A stretch of 64,000 nt of DNA, taken from NCBI RefSeq assembly GCF_031450805.1, contig NZ_JARTVY010000002.1, positions 868,001-932,000 on the forward strand, read 5' to 3'. Each line of letters starts with the position of its first letter. Position 1 is the first letter of the stretch. Below are positions 17,574 to 26,229 of the stretch, one piece after another. The translations under genes and the position numbers were made by a program. The stretch is from Caballeronia sp031450805. Lineage in GTDB: Bacteria; Pseudomonadota; Gammaproteobacteria; Burkholderiales; Burkholderiaceae. The notes under the pieces were generated by a model, which had not been told where the DNA came from, did not search any database, and worked only from the letters and a program-made list of their open reading frames with translations.

Positions 17574-17594
17574 TCGGCCGATCGGCTGATCGGT
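17563..17594 (+). repeat. 8-bp TGATCGGC repeat spanning the Hsp70 stop codon
   Basis: Four units (TGATCGGC, TGATCGGC, CGATCGGC, TGATCGGT) run across the stop codon TGA at 17571-17573. Change in copy number would alter the last codons of the preceding gene. Confidence 0.7.
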
Positions 17595-17747
17595 CGAGAG
17601 CTGGGCGTGAAGCTCCGGCCGGCGGCATCGAAATGCTTCGCTGTCAGAAGCTTTTGCGCGCACCGGCCCGTGACCGCTTGAATAGCGGCTACCCGCATCC
17701 TATGGTTATCAGTGTGTCGCTTCGACACTCACTGAAGGAGGTCCATC

Positions 17748-17909
17748 ATGCCATCGCCACGCAAGGCTCAGGCGAGCCATCCCGCCGAAACGGAAATGTC
17801 GAGCCGCAAGAAGACGGCCGGAACCACCAAAGCGTCCACCACCAAAAGCACGGGCGCGAAGGAAACCAGCGTCACCAAGCGCACGACCAAGGCCAAACCG
17901 AAGTCGTGA
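17748..17909 (+). CDS. Small basic Lys/Thr/Ser-rich protein, unknown function
   Basis: 53 residues starting MPSPRKAQASHPAETEM and ending KRTTKAKPKS. It is highly basic and probably disordered, resembling histone-H1-like tails, so nucleic-acid binding is possible but unproven. Support for being a real gene: GAAGGAGG lies 7 bases before the ATG, the composition is unlike a random frame, and a small inverted repeat (GTGTCG-CTT-CGACAC, about 17713-17727) lies just upstream. A terminator-like hairpin follows at 17971. Confidence 0.75.
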   Translation: MPSPRKAQASHPAETEMSSRKKTAGTTKASTTKSTGAKETSVTKRTTKAKPKS

Positions 17910-17970
17910 CCATGCGTTGAGCGCGCAGTACCCTTGTCGCGCCGGGCATCGATCGGGGCTGTCCTTCCAG

Positions 17971-18000
17971 ACGGCGAGCGGGTTGTCACGCGCTCGCCGT
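17971..18000 (+). terminator. Hairpin downstream of the small basic gene
   Basis: ACGGCGAGCG (17971-17980) and CGCTCGCCGT (17991-18000) form a perfect 10-bp stem with a 10-base loop, followed by TCGGCATTTTCG. The T-run is short, so this is a moderate terminator candidate. Confidence 0.6.
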
Positions 18001-18125
18001 TCGGCATTTTCGTGCCCTTCTCGCGCACGGCAGCCGCGCGCATCGCCCAAAAAAGACGTTCCGATCCGTGCGCCGTAGCCTAAAGTAGTGAATCCTCTCG
18101 CTTATCGCCCGACCGGGACCCGACG

Positions 18126-20120
18126 ATGGCCGTTCCGCAAAGCGCCGCCACCGTGCGCATCCGAGGCATGCTCGCCGCCGCCGCGCGTGAAGCCGGCGCG
18201 AGCCTCGTGCGCAATCTGTCGATCCCCGCGCCCTTCGCCGATCCCGCGCTCGAAGCGCAATTTCTCGAAGATCACAGCCAGCGGTTCTGCGCGTTCAGGC
18301 GCGCATCCGCGCTGCTCGCGCTCGTCATCTGGACATGCTTCCTGTGGTGGGACTTCAGCTTCGTGCGCGGCAACAAGGCGCTCAACGTGCGCCTCGCCGA
18401 TATCCTCGCGCTGCGTTTCGCGGGCGTCGCGCTCCTGATCTGCGTCGGCTTCCTGGTGCTGCGGCCGTCGTTCCGATCGCACGCGACGGCGCACCGGGTC
18501 ATCCTCACCGGCATCTACGGCCTGCTCTGCCTCATCCTGACGATGGTCGCGATTACCCCCGCGCCCTATAACTACACGCAGTATTTCATCGGCCTGTACC
18601 TCGCCCTCTTCTTCCAGTTCAGCTTTTTCTACCTGCGCTCTCGTCTCGCGCTGATGGTCGGCGTCGTCACGATGGCGGCAATCGTCCTGCTGCAGATCAC
18701 CGTGCGCCTGCTCAATCCGGAAGACTTCTTCGCGGGACTCTTCTATATGTTCAACGTCGTGGTCGTCGGCCACGGCGTGTGTGCTCACGCCGAACGGGTA
18801 TCGCGCGAACGCTATCTGGCGGAGCGCGCGCTGGCCTCGCTCAACGACGAACTGCGCGCGGCCAACGGCTCGCTCGAACGCAAGAACCGCGAACTCGAAG
18901 TTTCGAAGAAGGACCAGGAGACGAAGACGCACGCGCTGCTTGCGTTGCGCGAACAGCAGATGATCGCCGCGCAGACCGCGAGCCGCGAGAAGTCGAACTT
19001 TCTGGCGGCGGCGACGCACGATCTTCGCCAGCCGATGCACGCGCTGAACCTCTTCCTGCAAGCCGCCGCCGAAGCCATCCGCAACGGCGAGTTCGCGCAG
19101 GCCGAGCGGCTGATCGACGAATGCGGGCGCTCGTCGGTGATCCTCGCGCGGCTGCTGAACGCGGTGCTCGACTTGTCGCGACTGGAATCGGGGCGCGTGG
19201 CGCCGCGCTATCACGTGTTCGACGTGCGGCAGATCGTCGAGGAAGCGGCGGAGCAGTTGCGACCGTTCGCGGCGAGCCGTGGCGTCGATTTGCGCCTGCG
19301 GCTGCCGAAAGACGATGTCGTCTGCGTGCGCAGCGATTCGCACTGGCTGTGCCGCGCGGTCGCGAACCTCGTGTCGAACGGCATCAAGTACGCGGATACC
19401 GGCAAGCCGACGAAGCCGACCGTCATCGTGGGCGTCGTGCGATCGCCGACGCGCGCGCGCATCGACGTGCTCGACAACGGAATCGGCATTCCGGCCGATT
19501 ATTTCGACGCCATCTTTCAGCCGTTCTTTCAGCTCGACAACCCGGAGCAGGATCGCGACAAGGGCCTGGGGCTGGGGCTGTCGATCGTCAATGCGGTGGT
19601 GTCGATGCTGGACGAGCACCGCATCGAACTGAAGTCTGCCGAAGGGCGCGGCTCGCGCTTTTCGCTCGAGATGCCGCAGTGCGGACCGTCGCCGGACCAG
19701 CCCTCGGCCCGCGCGCCGGCGCGTTCGGAGGCGGCCGAGGCGGCGCAGTTGGCGGGGCGCTACGTGCTGCTCGTCGAGGACGACGGCCTCGTGCGCGCAT
19801 CGACAGAAGCGCTGCTGTCGCAATGGGGCGTGCTCTACGACTCCGCCGCGACGTTCGAGGAATTCGAGGAGATTCTCGCGACGATCGAGCGCTTCCCCGA
19901 TCTCATCATCACCGATTACCGGTTGCGCGATTTCAAGACCGCGCGCGAAGTGGCGATGGCGGGCGCGCTGAAGCTCGGGCGCCCGTGTCCCTGCCTCGTG
20001 GTGACGGGCGAACCGGCGGCGACCATCGTGCCGCTCGCGTGCGAACACGACGTGCTCAGCAAGCCGGTGAGCCCGGCCGAGTTGCGGCGCGAGATGGTGT
20101 CGCTGATCGCCGGACGCTAG
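18126..20120 (+). CDS. Membrane hybrid sensor histidine kinase with C-terminal receiver
   Basis: 664 residues. The N-terminal half has about six transmembrane segments (roughly 58-215), then a coiled coil (LASLNDELRAANGSLERKNREL). HisKA has the phosphorylatable His in ATHDLRQPMHAL (about 298). The ATPase domain shows N-box NLVSNGIKYA and G boxes DNGIGIP and GLGLGLSIV. A receiver domain starts near 545 (YVLLVEDDGLVRAS), with phospho-acceptor Asp in LIITDYRL. The signal sensed is unknown. Its stop overlaps the convergent esterase gene by four bases. Confidence 0.92.
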   Translation: MAVPQSAATVRIRGMLAAAAREAGASLVRNLSIPAPFADPALEAQFLEDHSQRFCAFRRASALLALVIWTCFLWWDFSFVRGNKALNVRLADILALRFAGVALLICVGFLVLRPSFRSHATAHRVILTGIYGLLCLILTMVAITPAPYNYTQYFIGLYLALFFQFSFFYLRSRLALMVGVVTMAAIVLLQITVRLLNPEDFFAGLFYMFNVVVVGHGVCAHAERVSRERYLAERALASLNDELRAANGSLERKNRELEVSKKDQETKTHALLALREQQMIAAQTASREKSNFLAAATHDLRQPMHALNLFLQAAAEAIRNGEFAQAERLIDECGRSSVILARLLNAVLDLSRLESGRVAPRYHVFDVRQIVEEAAEQLRPFAASRGVDLRLRLPKDDVVCVRSDSHWLCRAVANLVSNGIKYADTGKPTKPTVIVGVVRSPTRARIDVLDNGIGIPADYFDAIFQPFFQLDNPEQDRDKGLGLGLSIVNAVVSMLDEHRIELKSAEGRGSRFSLEMPQCGPSPDQPSARAPARSEAAEAAQLAGRYVLLVEDDGLVRASTEALLSQWGVLYDSAATFEEFEEILATIERFPDLIITDYRLRDFKTAREVAMAGALKLGRPCPCLVVTGEPAATIVPLACEHDVLSKPVSPAELRREMVSLIAGR

Positions 20121-20800
20121 CTTCGCGCCGCCGCGAGACGCGCGCCGAACCATTGGCGCAGCGCTTCGACTTCTTCCATGCAGACCGTGTGCGCCATCGG
20201 ATAGGTGTGCCAGTCGACGGCGCAGCCGAGCTCTCGCGCGAACTCGCAGGCGTCCTGGCCGAGCTGAACGTCGAGCACGTCGTCGAAAGCGCCGTGGGCC
20301 GCGAAGACCGGCGCATGGCGGTTCGCGTCGCTGACCGAGGCATCGATCAAGCCTTTCGACGGCATGTAACCCGACAGCACGATCAGCCCGGCGAGCCGCT
20401 CGGGATGCGTGAGCCCCGCCTGATACGTCATCGCGCCGCCCTGCGAGAAGCCCGCGAGAAAGATGCGCTCGGTGGCGATGCCGCGCGCGTTCTGCTGTGC
20501 GATGAGCGCGCGCACGGTTTTCACGGACGCATCGATGCCCGCCTCGTCGACGCGCCTCACGATGCCCTCGAACGAAAGAATGTCGTACCACGCGCGCATC
20601 ACGTAGCCGTTGTTCGCGGTCACGGCGATTTCCGGCGCATTCGGAAAGACGAAGCGCACGGCGGGGGCATCGGCCAGGCGCAGCTCGGGCACGAGGGGCA
20701 CGAAGTCGTTGGCGTCCGCGCCGAGGCCGTGCATGAGGATCACGGCGAACTCGGGATTCGGCGCGGTTTCGATTTCGACGGTCGATGGTGAATCGGTCAT
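20117..20800 (-). CDS. Alpha/beta-hydrolase carboxylesterase/phospholipase
   Basis: 227 residues of the phospholipase/carboxylesterase (EstB-like) family. It has the oxyanion region VILMHGLGADANDF, nucleophile elbow GFSQGG (Ser near residue 119), acidic HGAFDDVLDV and the catalytic His in YPMAHTVCMEE. It hydrolyses short-chain carboxyl esters in the cytoplasm; the natural substrate is unknown. No signal peptide. The MAPEG gene that follows upstream on the same strand ends 16 bases before this start, so the two are probably co-transcribed. Confidence 0.9.
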   Translation of the reverse strand: MTDSPSTVEIETAPNPEFAVILMHGLGADANDFVPLVPELRLADAPAVRFVFPNAPEIAVTANNGYVMRAWYDILSFEGIVRRVDEAGIDASVKTVRALIAQQNARGIATERIFLAGFSQGGAMTYQAGLTHPERLAGLIVLSGYMPSKGLIDASVSDANRHAPVFAAHGAFDDVLDVQLGQDACEFARELGCAVDWHTYPMAHTVCMEEVEALRQWFGARLAAARS

Positions 20801-20816
20801 GCGGACTCCGTATGCC

Positions 20817-21206
20817 TCAGATGATGGGGACGAGCATCTGCACGATGCCCACGATCGAAATCAGCCACACCAGCGAGCGGACGAACGGCACGCCCGCCGC
20901 ATATAGCGGCACATACACGACGCGCGCGACGAAGTAGGTCAGCGCGCCGTAATGCGTGAGCGCGTTCTCGCGCCCGGTCACATGGACGATCAGCACGGCG
21001 ACCGCAAACACGGGCAGCGTCTCGAAGAGATTGGCCTGCGCGCGCATCAGGCGGCCGGCGAGCTTGCCGGGCGGCGGCGCGGGGCCATCGCGCGGGCCGG
21101 TGTTGTAGCGGATGCCCGTCTCGCGGTTGCGCACGAGCGCGGGCAACAGCACTTGCACGAGGGCGAGGACGAGCGTCCACGCGAGCAACGTCAGTTCGAA
21201 GGTCAT
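20817..21206 (-). CDS. MAPEG-family membrane protein
   Basis: 129 residues with four predicted transmembrane helices (ELTLLAWTLVLALVQVLLPAL; LPVFAVAVLIVHV; ALTYFVARVVYVPLYA; LVWLISIVGIVQMLVPI). The MAPEG signature elements RAQANLFETLPVF and YFVARVVYVPLY are present. Bacterial members are of unsettled function; eukaryotic relatives act in eicosanoid and glutathione metabolism. It lies 16 bases upstream of the esterase gene on the same strand. Confidence 0.9.
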   Translation of the reverse strand: MTFELTLLAWTLVLALVQVLLPALVRNRETGIRYNTGPRDGPAPPPGKLAGRLMRAQANLFETLPVFAVAVLIVHVTGRENALTHYGALTYFVARVVYVPLYAAGVPFVRSLVWLISIVGIVQMLVPII

Positions 21207-21310
21207 CGGGGCTCCGGGGCGGGTGGCCTGGCGGCGTTCATTCTGTCATGTGCGCAGCGCGCGTGCCCGGCGCGGCGGCCTTGTCCTGCTTCAGTCTGCT
21301 TCGGTCTGCT

Positions 21311-22171
21311 TCATCCGGCCGACGTCACCGCCGCCGCTCGCGCCGCGCCGTCGAGCGCCAGTTCATGCCGCGCGCGCTGCTCGAAGCGGTCATCCGATTC
21401 GGCGTAATCCCATCGTTCGACGACGACGCGCCGCGCGCCGGCATCGCCCGTATCGCTTGCATCGTGGGAATAGCGGATCACGTTCACCGAATTGCCGATG
21501 CTCCCCCGCGTGCGCGACGACAGCGCCGTGCCCGCCTGCACCGCCCACATCCGGCGCGGCAGGTTCGCGAAGGTATCGTGGAGCGGCAGCACATACGGCA
21601 AGTGAATATGCCCGCCGACGATCAGATCCGCACCCGCGCGCGCCCAGCGCGGCACCGCGCGCTCGCGTCCGTGCAGCAGATTGGCCTCGTCCTTCGCGCG
21701 CGTGACCGCGACCGGCTGATGCGTCACGACGATGCGCAACTGCCGCGCCTTCGCCGACTCCAGCCGGGCGGCGACGCGCTTCACCTGCTGCATCGACACT
21801 TCGCCGTCCTTGTGCCGGTACGGCCGCGTCGTGTTGACGCCCAGCACGATCACATCCGGCGATTCGAACGACGGCTCGAGCTCCGCGCCGAATGCGCGCT
21901 GATGATTCGCGTACGGCTGGAACAAGCGCGCGAACACGTTGAAGAGCGGGATATCGTGATTGCCGGGCACGACGAGCGTCGGCGTCGCGCCGAGCGTATC
22001 GAAGAACGCGCGCGCCGCCGCGAACTGGCGCTTGCGGGCGCGCTGCGTGATGTCGCCGGAGACGATGACCAGATCGGGCGGCGTCTCCTCGATGAGCCGC
22101 GACAGCGCCGCAACGACGCGAGGCTGCTCGGTGCCGAAATGCGGATCGGAAATCTGCAGCAGCAAAGTCAT
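21311..22171 (-). CDS. Calcineurin-like metallophosphoesterase
   Basis: 286 residues with the binuclear-metal motifs in order: SDPHFG (Asp, His), VSGDIT (GD), PGNHD (GNHD), VTHQPV (GH-like His) and GGHIH. The start is MTLLLQISDPHFG at 22171, because the longer frame runs through the upstream gene. The ATG overlaps the stop of the lipid-kinase gene (ATGA), so the two are translationally coupled. Substrate unknown; a cyclic-nucleotide or phospholipid phosphodiesterase role would suit the partner but is inference. Confidence 0.92.
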   Translation of the reverse strand: MTLLLQISDPHFGTEQPRVVAALSRLIEETPPDLVIVSGDITQRARKRQFAAARAFFDTLGATPTLVVPGNHDIPLFNVFARLFQPYANHQRAFGAELEPSFESPDVIVLGVNTTRPYRHKDGEVSMQQVKRVAARLESAKARQLRIVVTHQPVAVTRAKDEANLLHGRERAVPRWARAGADLIVGGHIHLPYVLPLHDTFANLPRRMWAVQAGTALSSRTRGSIGNSVNVIRYSHDASDTGDAGARRVVVERWDYAESDDRFEQRARHELALDGAARAAAVTSAG

Positions 22172-23187
22172 GAGCGATTGGCTTCCGCCACGGCAGGTTC
22201 GGGCTTCAGGAGCAACAGCGGACGCTCGGACACGCGGAACTCGAGCGGCATGTCGAGCCACGCGATTTCACCGTCGGTCGCGATCTTGATGCGGCGGCGC
22301 GTGTCTTTCGGGCGCGAGGGCCGCGTCACCGTGATGCGGTCGAAGGTGAAACTCATCACGTGGTCCGAATCGCTCAGGCGCCCCGCCGCGCCGCGCAGCG
22401 TGAGCATCAGATGCGCGAGCCGGCCGACGGGGCGAGGCGCGATTGCAACGAGCAAGCCGTATTCCACCGCGCTCGCCTCCGCCATGCCGATCTGCTCCAG
22501 CTGCAATCGATTGTTGCCGACGAAAAGCGTCGACGACCGCACTTCGCGCGTTTGTCCTTCGTGCCGGATATGCAGGCGCAAATGCCGATGCCGCCGCAGC
22601 AGCGTGAACAGCGCGGACCACATTGCGACGAGCCGGCTGCGCCCGAACTGCTGCTTGTAGGTCTCGCGATCTTCCAGCAGCTTCGGATACAGCCCGAGGC
22701 TCGCGTTGACGAGGAACATGCGGTCGTTCACGTAGCCGACCTGCACCGGATACGCCCGGGCATCGAGCAGCAGCTTCGTCGATGCTTCGAGATCGGCAGG
22801 AATGCCGTGATCGCGGCTGAAGTAGTTGAAGGTGCCGCGCGGAAGCACGGCGAACGGCACGCCTGCCGTGAGCGCGGCTTCGGCCACCGTGCAGAGGGTG
22901 CCGTCGCCGCCCGCGCCGACGAGCACGCCGTGATCCGCACGCGCCCGCTCGGCCGCTTGCTGCGCGGTCGCGGCGAGTTGGCGCGGATCGTCGACGACGG
23001 ACAATTCGAAGCGGCGTCCCGCCGCGCCCAGCTCGCGTTCGAGGACGGCGCAGGTTTCATCGACCTGCTTGCGGCCCGAGCCCGCGTTCATCACGACGAA
23101 GAACGGCGCATCGGGCGAAAGCGCGCTTGCGCCTCGCGCGAGTTGCGCGCTCGAGGCGGCGTCGGTGGATTCGGCGGGCACGTTCAT
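22168..23187 (-). CDS. Diacylglycerol/sphingosine kinase-family protein
   Basis: 339 residues. The DAGK catalytic domain shows VVMNAGSGRK, GVLVGAGGDGTL (GGDGT nucleotide motif, about residue 93) and AVLPRGTFNYFSRD. The C-terminal half has the family's beta-rich domain (FVGNNRLQLEQIGM; KIATDGEIAWLDMP). It probably phosphorylates a lipid at the inner face of the membrane. It is coupled to the downstream phosphoesterase by a four-base overlap. Confidence 0.92.
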   Translation of the reverse strand: MNVPAESTDAASSAQLARGASALSPDAPFFVVMNAGSGRKQVDETCAVLERELGAAGRRFELSVVDDPRQLAATAQQAAERARADHGVLVGAGGDGTLCTVAEAALTAGVPFAVLPRGTFNYFSRDHGIPADLEASTKLLLDARAYPVQVGYVNDRMFLVNASLGLYPKLLEDRETYKQQFGRSRLVAMWSALFTLLRRHRHLRLHIRHEGQTREVRSSTLFVGNNRLQLEQIGMAEASAVEYGLLVAIAPRPVGRLAHLMLTLRGAAGRLSDSDHVMSFTFDRITVTRPSRPKDTRRRIKIATDGEIAWLDMPLEFRVSERPLLLLKPEPAVAEANRS

Positions 23188-23306
23188 CGGCAGCGCTCCT
23201 TGCGGTTCGTCGCATGTTTGCGCGCCGGCGCGGCGGCCGGCGAACCTTGCCGATTATAACGATAGGCTTACAAATTCAGCACAAGCCCGAACGTTCGATG
23301 CACGGA

Positions 23307-23747
23307 TCAGGTGTGCTCGCCCCGGATGTAGTACTCGAGTTGCTGAATGGTGAACTGCTGCTCGGAGATGATGTTCTTCACCAGATCCCCGATGGAGATC
23401 ATGCCGACGAGCTTGCCGTTGTCGATCACGGGAAGATGGCGCATGCGCTTGTCGGTCATGAGCGCCATGCAGTCGTCGGTGGTCTGGTCGGGGCGCACGT
23501 AGCGCACGTGCGAAGTCATGATGTCGCGCACCGGCGTCTCTTTCGAGGACCGGTCCATCAGCACGACTTTGCGCGCGTAGTCGCGCTCGGTCATGATGCC
23601 CACGATCTCCTCGCCCTGCGTGACGAGCACCGCGCCGATGTGCTTGTCGGCCATCAGCTTGATGGCGTCGTAGACCGGCGATGTCTCGGCGACCGTATAG
23701 ACCGTCTGGTCGGGTTTCGAATTCAGAACTTCTGCGACTGTTGCCAT
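23307..23747 (-). CDS. CBS-domain-pair protein
   Basis: 146 residues made almost entirely of two CBS domains (about 10-65 and 75-130; signatures VYDAIKLMADKHIGAVLV with GIMTERDYARKV, and TTDDCMALMTDKRMRHLPVI with GMISIGDLVKN). Such proteins bind adenine nucleotides and regulate partners; none is encoded alongside. Stand-alone, with a 119-bp gap to the lipid-kinase gene. Confidence 0.93.
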   Translation of the reverse strand: MATVAEVLNSKPDQTVYTVAETSPVYDAIKLMADKHIGAVLVTQGEEIVGIMTERDYARKVVLMDRSSKETPVRDIMTSHVRYVRPDQTTDDCMALMTDKRMRHLPVIDNGKLVGMISIGDLVKNIISEQQFTIQQLEYYIRGEHT

Positions 23748-23944
23748 CGAGCGCCTCCGTTGGCTTCGCGTGTTCGCCGGCCCGGCAATGACCGATGAGC
23801 GCGCGCTTCGTTGTATCCGGGATACGTTGCTGCGCCTGCCGTCGAGCGTAAGGCTTCCCGCTCGATGCCTTCATCGGCATTAACCCGACCATTCGGGAAA
23901 AAGTATAGGTCAAGCCCGGCGGCGGCATACGCGCTTTGCCCGAC

Positions 23945-23971
23945 TTCAGTTTCGCCGAACGTTGCCGCTAA
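23945..23971 (+). promoter_or_regulatory. Flagellar sigma-28 (FliA) promoter of cheV; rest of gap 23748-24096
   Basis: TTCAGTTT (23945-23952), 11 bases, then GCCGCTAA (23964-23971). The FliA consensus is TAAAGTTT-N11-GCCGATAA: 6/8 and 7/8 matches with exact spacing. This predicts a start near 23980 and a leader of about 115 bases. Elsewhere in the gap only a short inverted repeat GTATCC-G-GGATAC (about 23813-23825) stands out. Confidence 0.72.
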
Positions 23972-24096
23972 TCAGGCATCACGCGGAAAAAGTAGCAATC
24001 CGCGAACGCCGTGCGCCACGCGCGCGGCCCCGCAACCGGTTGCATGGGGCGGATCGCGGTGCGCGAGCGCCCGCTTCGGCCGACAGAGAGGACAAG

Positions 24097-25056
24097 ATGA
24101 GCAGTTCACAGCAGGATATCGAGCAGCGCGTGCGGCTCGCGGGCAGCAACATGTTCGAGTTGCTTCTGTTCAGGCTCGGCGAGGCGCCGAACTCGGAGCA
24201 GCGCGAGCTTTACGGCATCAATGTATTCAAGGTGCGCGAAATCCTGGCGATGCCGGCGATCACGGCCGTCGCGGGATCGAGCGAGGAAATTCTGGGCGTC
24301 GCGGACATTCGCGGTCAGATCATTCCCGTGATCGACCTGGCGCGCATCACCGGCTGCCGTCCGAAGAACGGGCCGAAGATTCTGCTCGTCACCGAGTTCG
24401 CGCGCACGACGCAGGGATTCGCGGTCGAGGAAGTCGACGATATCGTGCGGCTGGAGTGGAATCAGGTGTTGTCGGCGGAATCGCATTCGGGCGGGCGCAC
24501 GGTGACGAGCTTCGCGCGGCTCGACGGCAATGTCGACGGGACGCGGCTCGCGCAGGTGCTGGATGTCGAGCGCATCGTGCGCGACGTGCTGCCGGGGCAG
24601 GACGCCGACATCACCGAAGCGAGCACCGGCCGCTTGCAGCTGAAGCCCGGCGCCCGCGTGCTCGCGGCGGACGATTCCGGCGTCGCGCGCGCGCTGATCG
24701 AGCAGAGCCTGACCGCGATGGGCGTCCCCTACGTGATGACGAAAACGGGCCAGGAAGCGTGGGAAGTGCTCGAAGCGGCGCTCGACAAGGCGCGCAAGCA
24801 CGGCACCGAAGTGGCCGACGAAATCGCGCTCGTGCTCACCGATCTCGAAATGCCCGAGATGGACGGCTTCACGCTGACCCGGCGCATCAAGGCCGATACC
24901 GGCCTGCAGCACATTCCGGTCGTGATCCACTCGTCGCTGTCCGGGTCGGCGAACGAGCAGCACGTGCGCAAGGTCGGCGCGAACGCATATGTATCGAAGT
25001 TCGTGGCGTCCGAGCTTGCCAGCGTGATGCGCGGCGCGCTCGTCGACGCGGGCTGA
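24097..25056 (+). CDS. cheV: Chemotaxis coupling protein CheV (CheW-receiver fusion)
   Basis: 319 residues. An N-terminal CheW-like domain (about 15-165: YGINVFKVREILAMPAITAV; LGVADIRGQIIPVIDL) is followed by a receiver domain from about 188 (RVLAADDSGVARALIEQSL), with phospho-acceptor in LTDLEMPEMDG (about 249) and Thr/Ser and Lys partners in VVIHSSLSG and YVSKF. It couples chemoreceptors to CheA and may adapt the signal. Start by AGAGAGGA 6 bases upstream. A sigma-28 promoter places it in the late flagellar regulon. Confidence 0.94.
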   Translation: MSSSQQDIEQRVRLAGSNMFELLLFRLGEAPNSEQRELYGINVFKVREILAMPAITAVAGSSEEILGVADIRGQIIPVIDLARITGCRPKNGPKILLVTEFARTTQGFAVEEVDDIVRLEWNQVLSAESHSGGRTVTSFARLDGNVDGTRLAQVLDVERIVRDVLPGQDADITEASTGRLQLKPGARVLAADDSGVARALIEQSLTAMGVPYVMTKTGQEAWEVLEAALDKARKHGTEVADEIALVLTDLEMPEMDGFTLTRRIKADTGLQHIPVVIHSSLSGSANEQHVRKVGANAYVSKFVASELASVMRGALVDAG

Positions 25057-25131
25057 AAAGCATCGGCGCCCGGTGCGGACAGACCTCGTGAGTCTGCTGC
25101 AGCGGGCGCCGAAAGGTCGCTTCAGTCTCGA

Positions 25132-25151
25132 GGCCGGAGGATCATCCGGCC
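25132..25151. terminator. Convergent intergenic hairpin after cheV
   Basis: GGCCGGA (25132-25138) and TCCGGCC (25145-25151) form a 7-bp stem with the loop GGATCA between the convergent cheV and the exported-protein gene. No T-tract; a bidirectional terminator is plausible only. Confidence 0.45.
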
Positions 25152-25163
25152 GGACCGGTTCGA

Positions 25164-25439
25164 TCAGTGACCGAAGTAGATCGAGTTGGTGCTGGTAGCC
25201 GCTTGCGTGCGGTTGCCCGATTGAGCCAGCGAGTCACGCGAACCGCCGAACGCGCGGGCATCGATGCCGTGTGCGTTTTCTTCAGCGGCGATGGTTTGTG
25301 CGCTCGGGCCTTGCTGCGAAGCGGGCGCGCCGACGACCGGGCGGTAGGACGGAGCCGGGCCGTAGCCGCTTGCAAAAGCGGGTGCGGCGATCGAAGCGGA
25401 AGCAGCGATAAGCAGGGTAGCGATCAGATTGCGTTTCAT
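25164..25439 (-). CDS. Small exported protein of unknown function
   Basis: 91 residues with a clear Sec signal peptide (MKRNLIATLLIAASASIAA, cleavage after AFA near residue 23). The mature part is short, Ser/Ala/Gln-rich and has no recognised domain. The internal ATG (MKRN) was preferred to an upstream one because it gives a proper signal peptide and has GGAG upstream. The 25440-25735 upstream region is unusually AT-rich and includes the palindrome TATATCGATATA (25550-25561), a likely promoter or operator. Confidence 0.75.
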   Translation of the reverse strand: MKRNLIATLLIAASASIAAPAFASGYGPAPSYRPVVGAPASQQGPSAQTIAAEENAHGIDARAFGGSRDSLAQSGNRTQAATSTNSIYFGH

Positions 25440-25735
25440 GGTGTGCTCCAAAGACGGTTGACGTTCGTGTCAGAAAGCGCCGCAGCGGATTGCGAGAAAC
25501 TGTCTGCTACGTCGATGGAATGCAGTGTATACCCCTACTATCGTTTTTTTATATCGATATATTTCAATTCACTTTTCACCGTGCGCCAACAATCGCTGGC
25601 CGCACGAGCGTGCGTGAATCGGCGATTGCCGCATGGATTAAGGCGTACCGAGCGACGACGAGGTTCCTCGCTGACCGCGCCGTTTCGCAGGGACAGAACA
25701 ATCTTTTGCTGCACGAGCGTGCAGAACAGTGGTGT

Positions 25736-26167
25736 TCAGTGGACGAGCCGCTGAATCAGATTGACGAGCGTGGCGGGCGAATTGCCTTTTTGACAATACG
25801 CGTCGAAGCCCGCGTGCAGCCCTTGTGGCCGCACGAGTTCCTCGCCGAGCGCCGTGAACGCGATGATTCCGGCGTCACGCGTCCGCGCGATGCGCCGCAG
25901 CACGCGCGCCGTCGCAAAGCCGTCGTGTTCGGGCATGCTGATATCGAGGATGACGATGTGCGGCACCCAGCCGTCGATGGCGTGCAGCGCGTCGACGCCG
26001 GAGAGCGCGACGCGTGTCTCGAAGCCGTCCGCGGTCAGCGCCGCGGCGAGCGCCTCGGCGCTGGAGGCATTGTCATCGACGACCAGGATCCGCCAGCTCT
26101 GGACCTCCACGTCGACGCTGCGGCTGGTCCACACGGCGCAATGAGGGGAATGCAAGTTCACGGACAT
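25736..26167 (-). CDS. Single-domain response regulator
   Basis: 143 residues with one receiver domain: acidic pair VVDDNASSAEAL, phospho-acceptor Asp in IVILDISMPEHDGF, Thr in IIAFTALG and Lys in DAYCQKGN (position shifted from the canonical KP). No output domain, so it acts by protein contact, as in CheY-like proteins. No kinase adjoins it; the start MSVNLHSP was chosen over a longer frame for lack of family sequence upstream. Confidence 0.85.
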   Translation of the reverse strand: MSVNLHSPHCAVWTSRSVDVEVQSWRILVVDDNASSAEALAAALTADGFETRVALSGVDALHAIDGWVPHIVILDISMPEHDGFATARVLRRIARTRDAGIIAFTALGEELVRPQGLHAGFDAYCQKGNSPATLVNLIQRLVH

Positions 26168-26229
26168 GGCGATTCGCTGAATGGATCGCCGGGCTCTCAG
26201 CACGTTTCGCGCCTGACTTCAATTTCCTT

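Noticed and set aside
18102..20591. 829-codon minus-strand open frame
   Set aside because: Antisense to the hybrid kinase gene and esterase; no domain.
23813..23825. GTATCC-G-GGATAC as an operator for the CBS gene
   Set aside because: Single short palindrome, no second copy and no regulator gene nearby.
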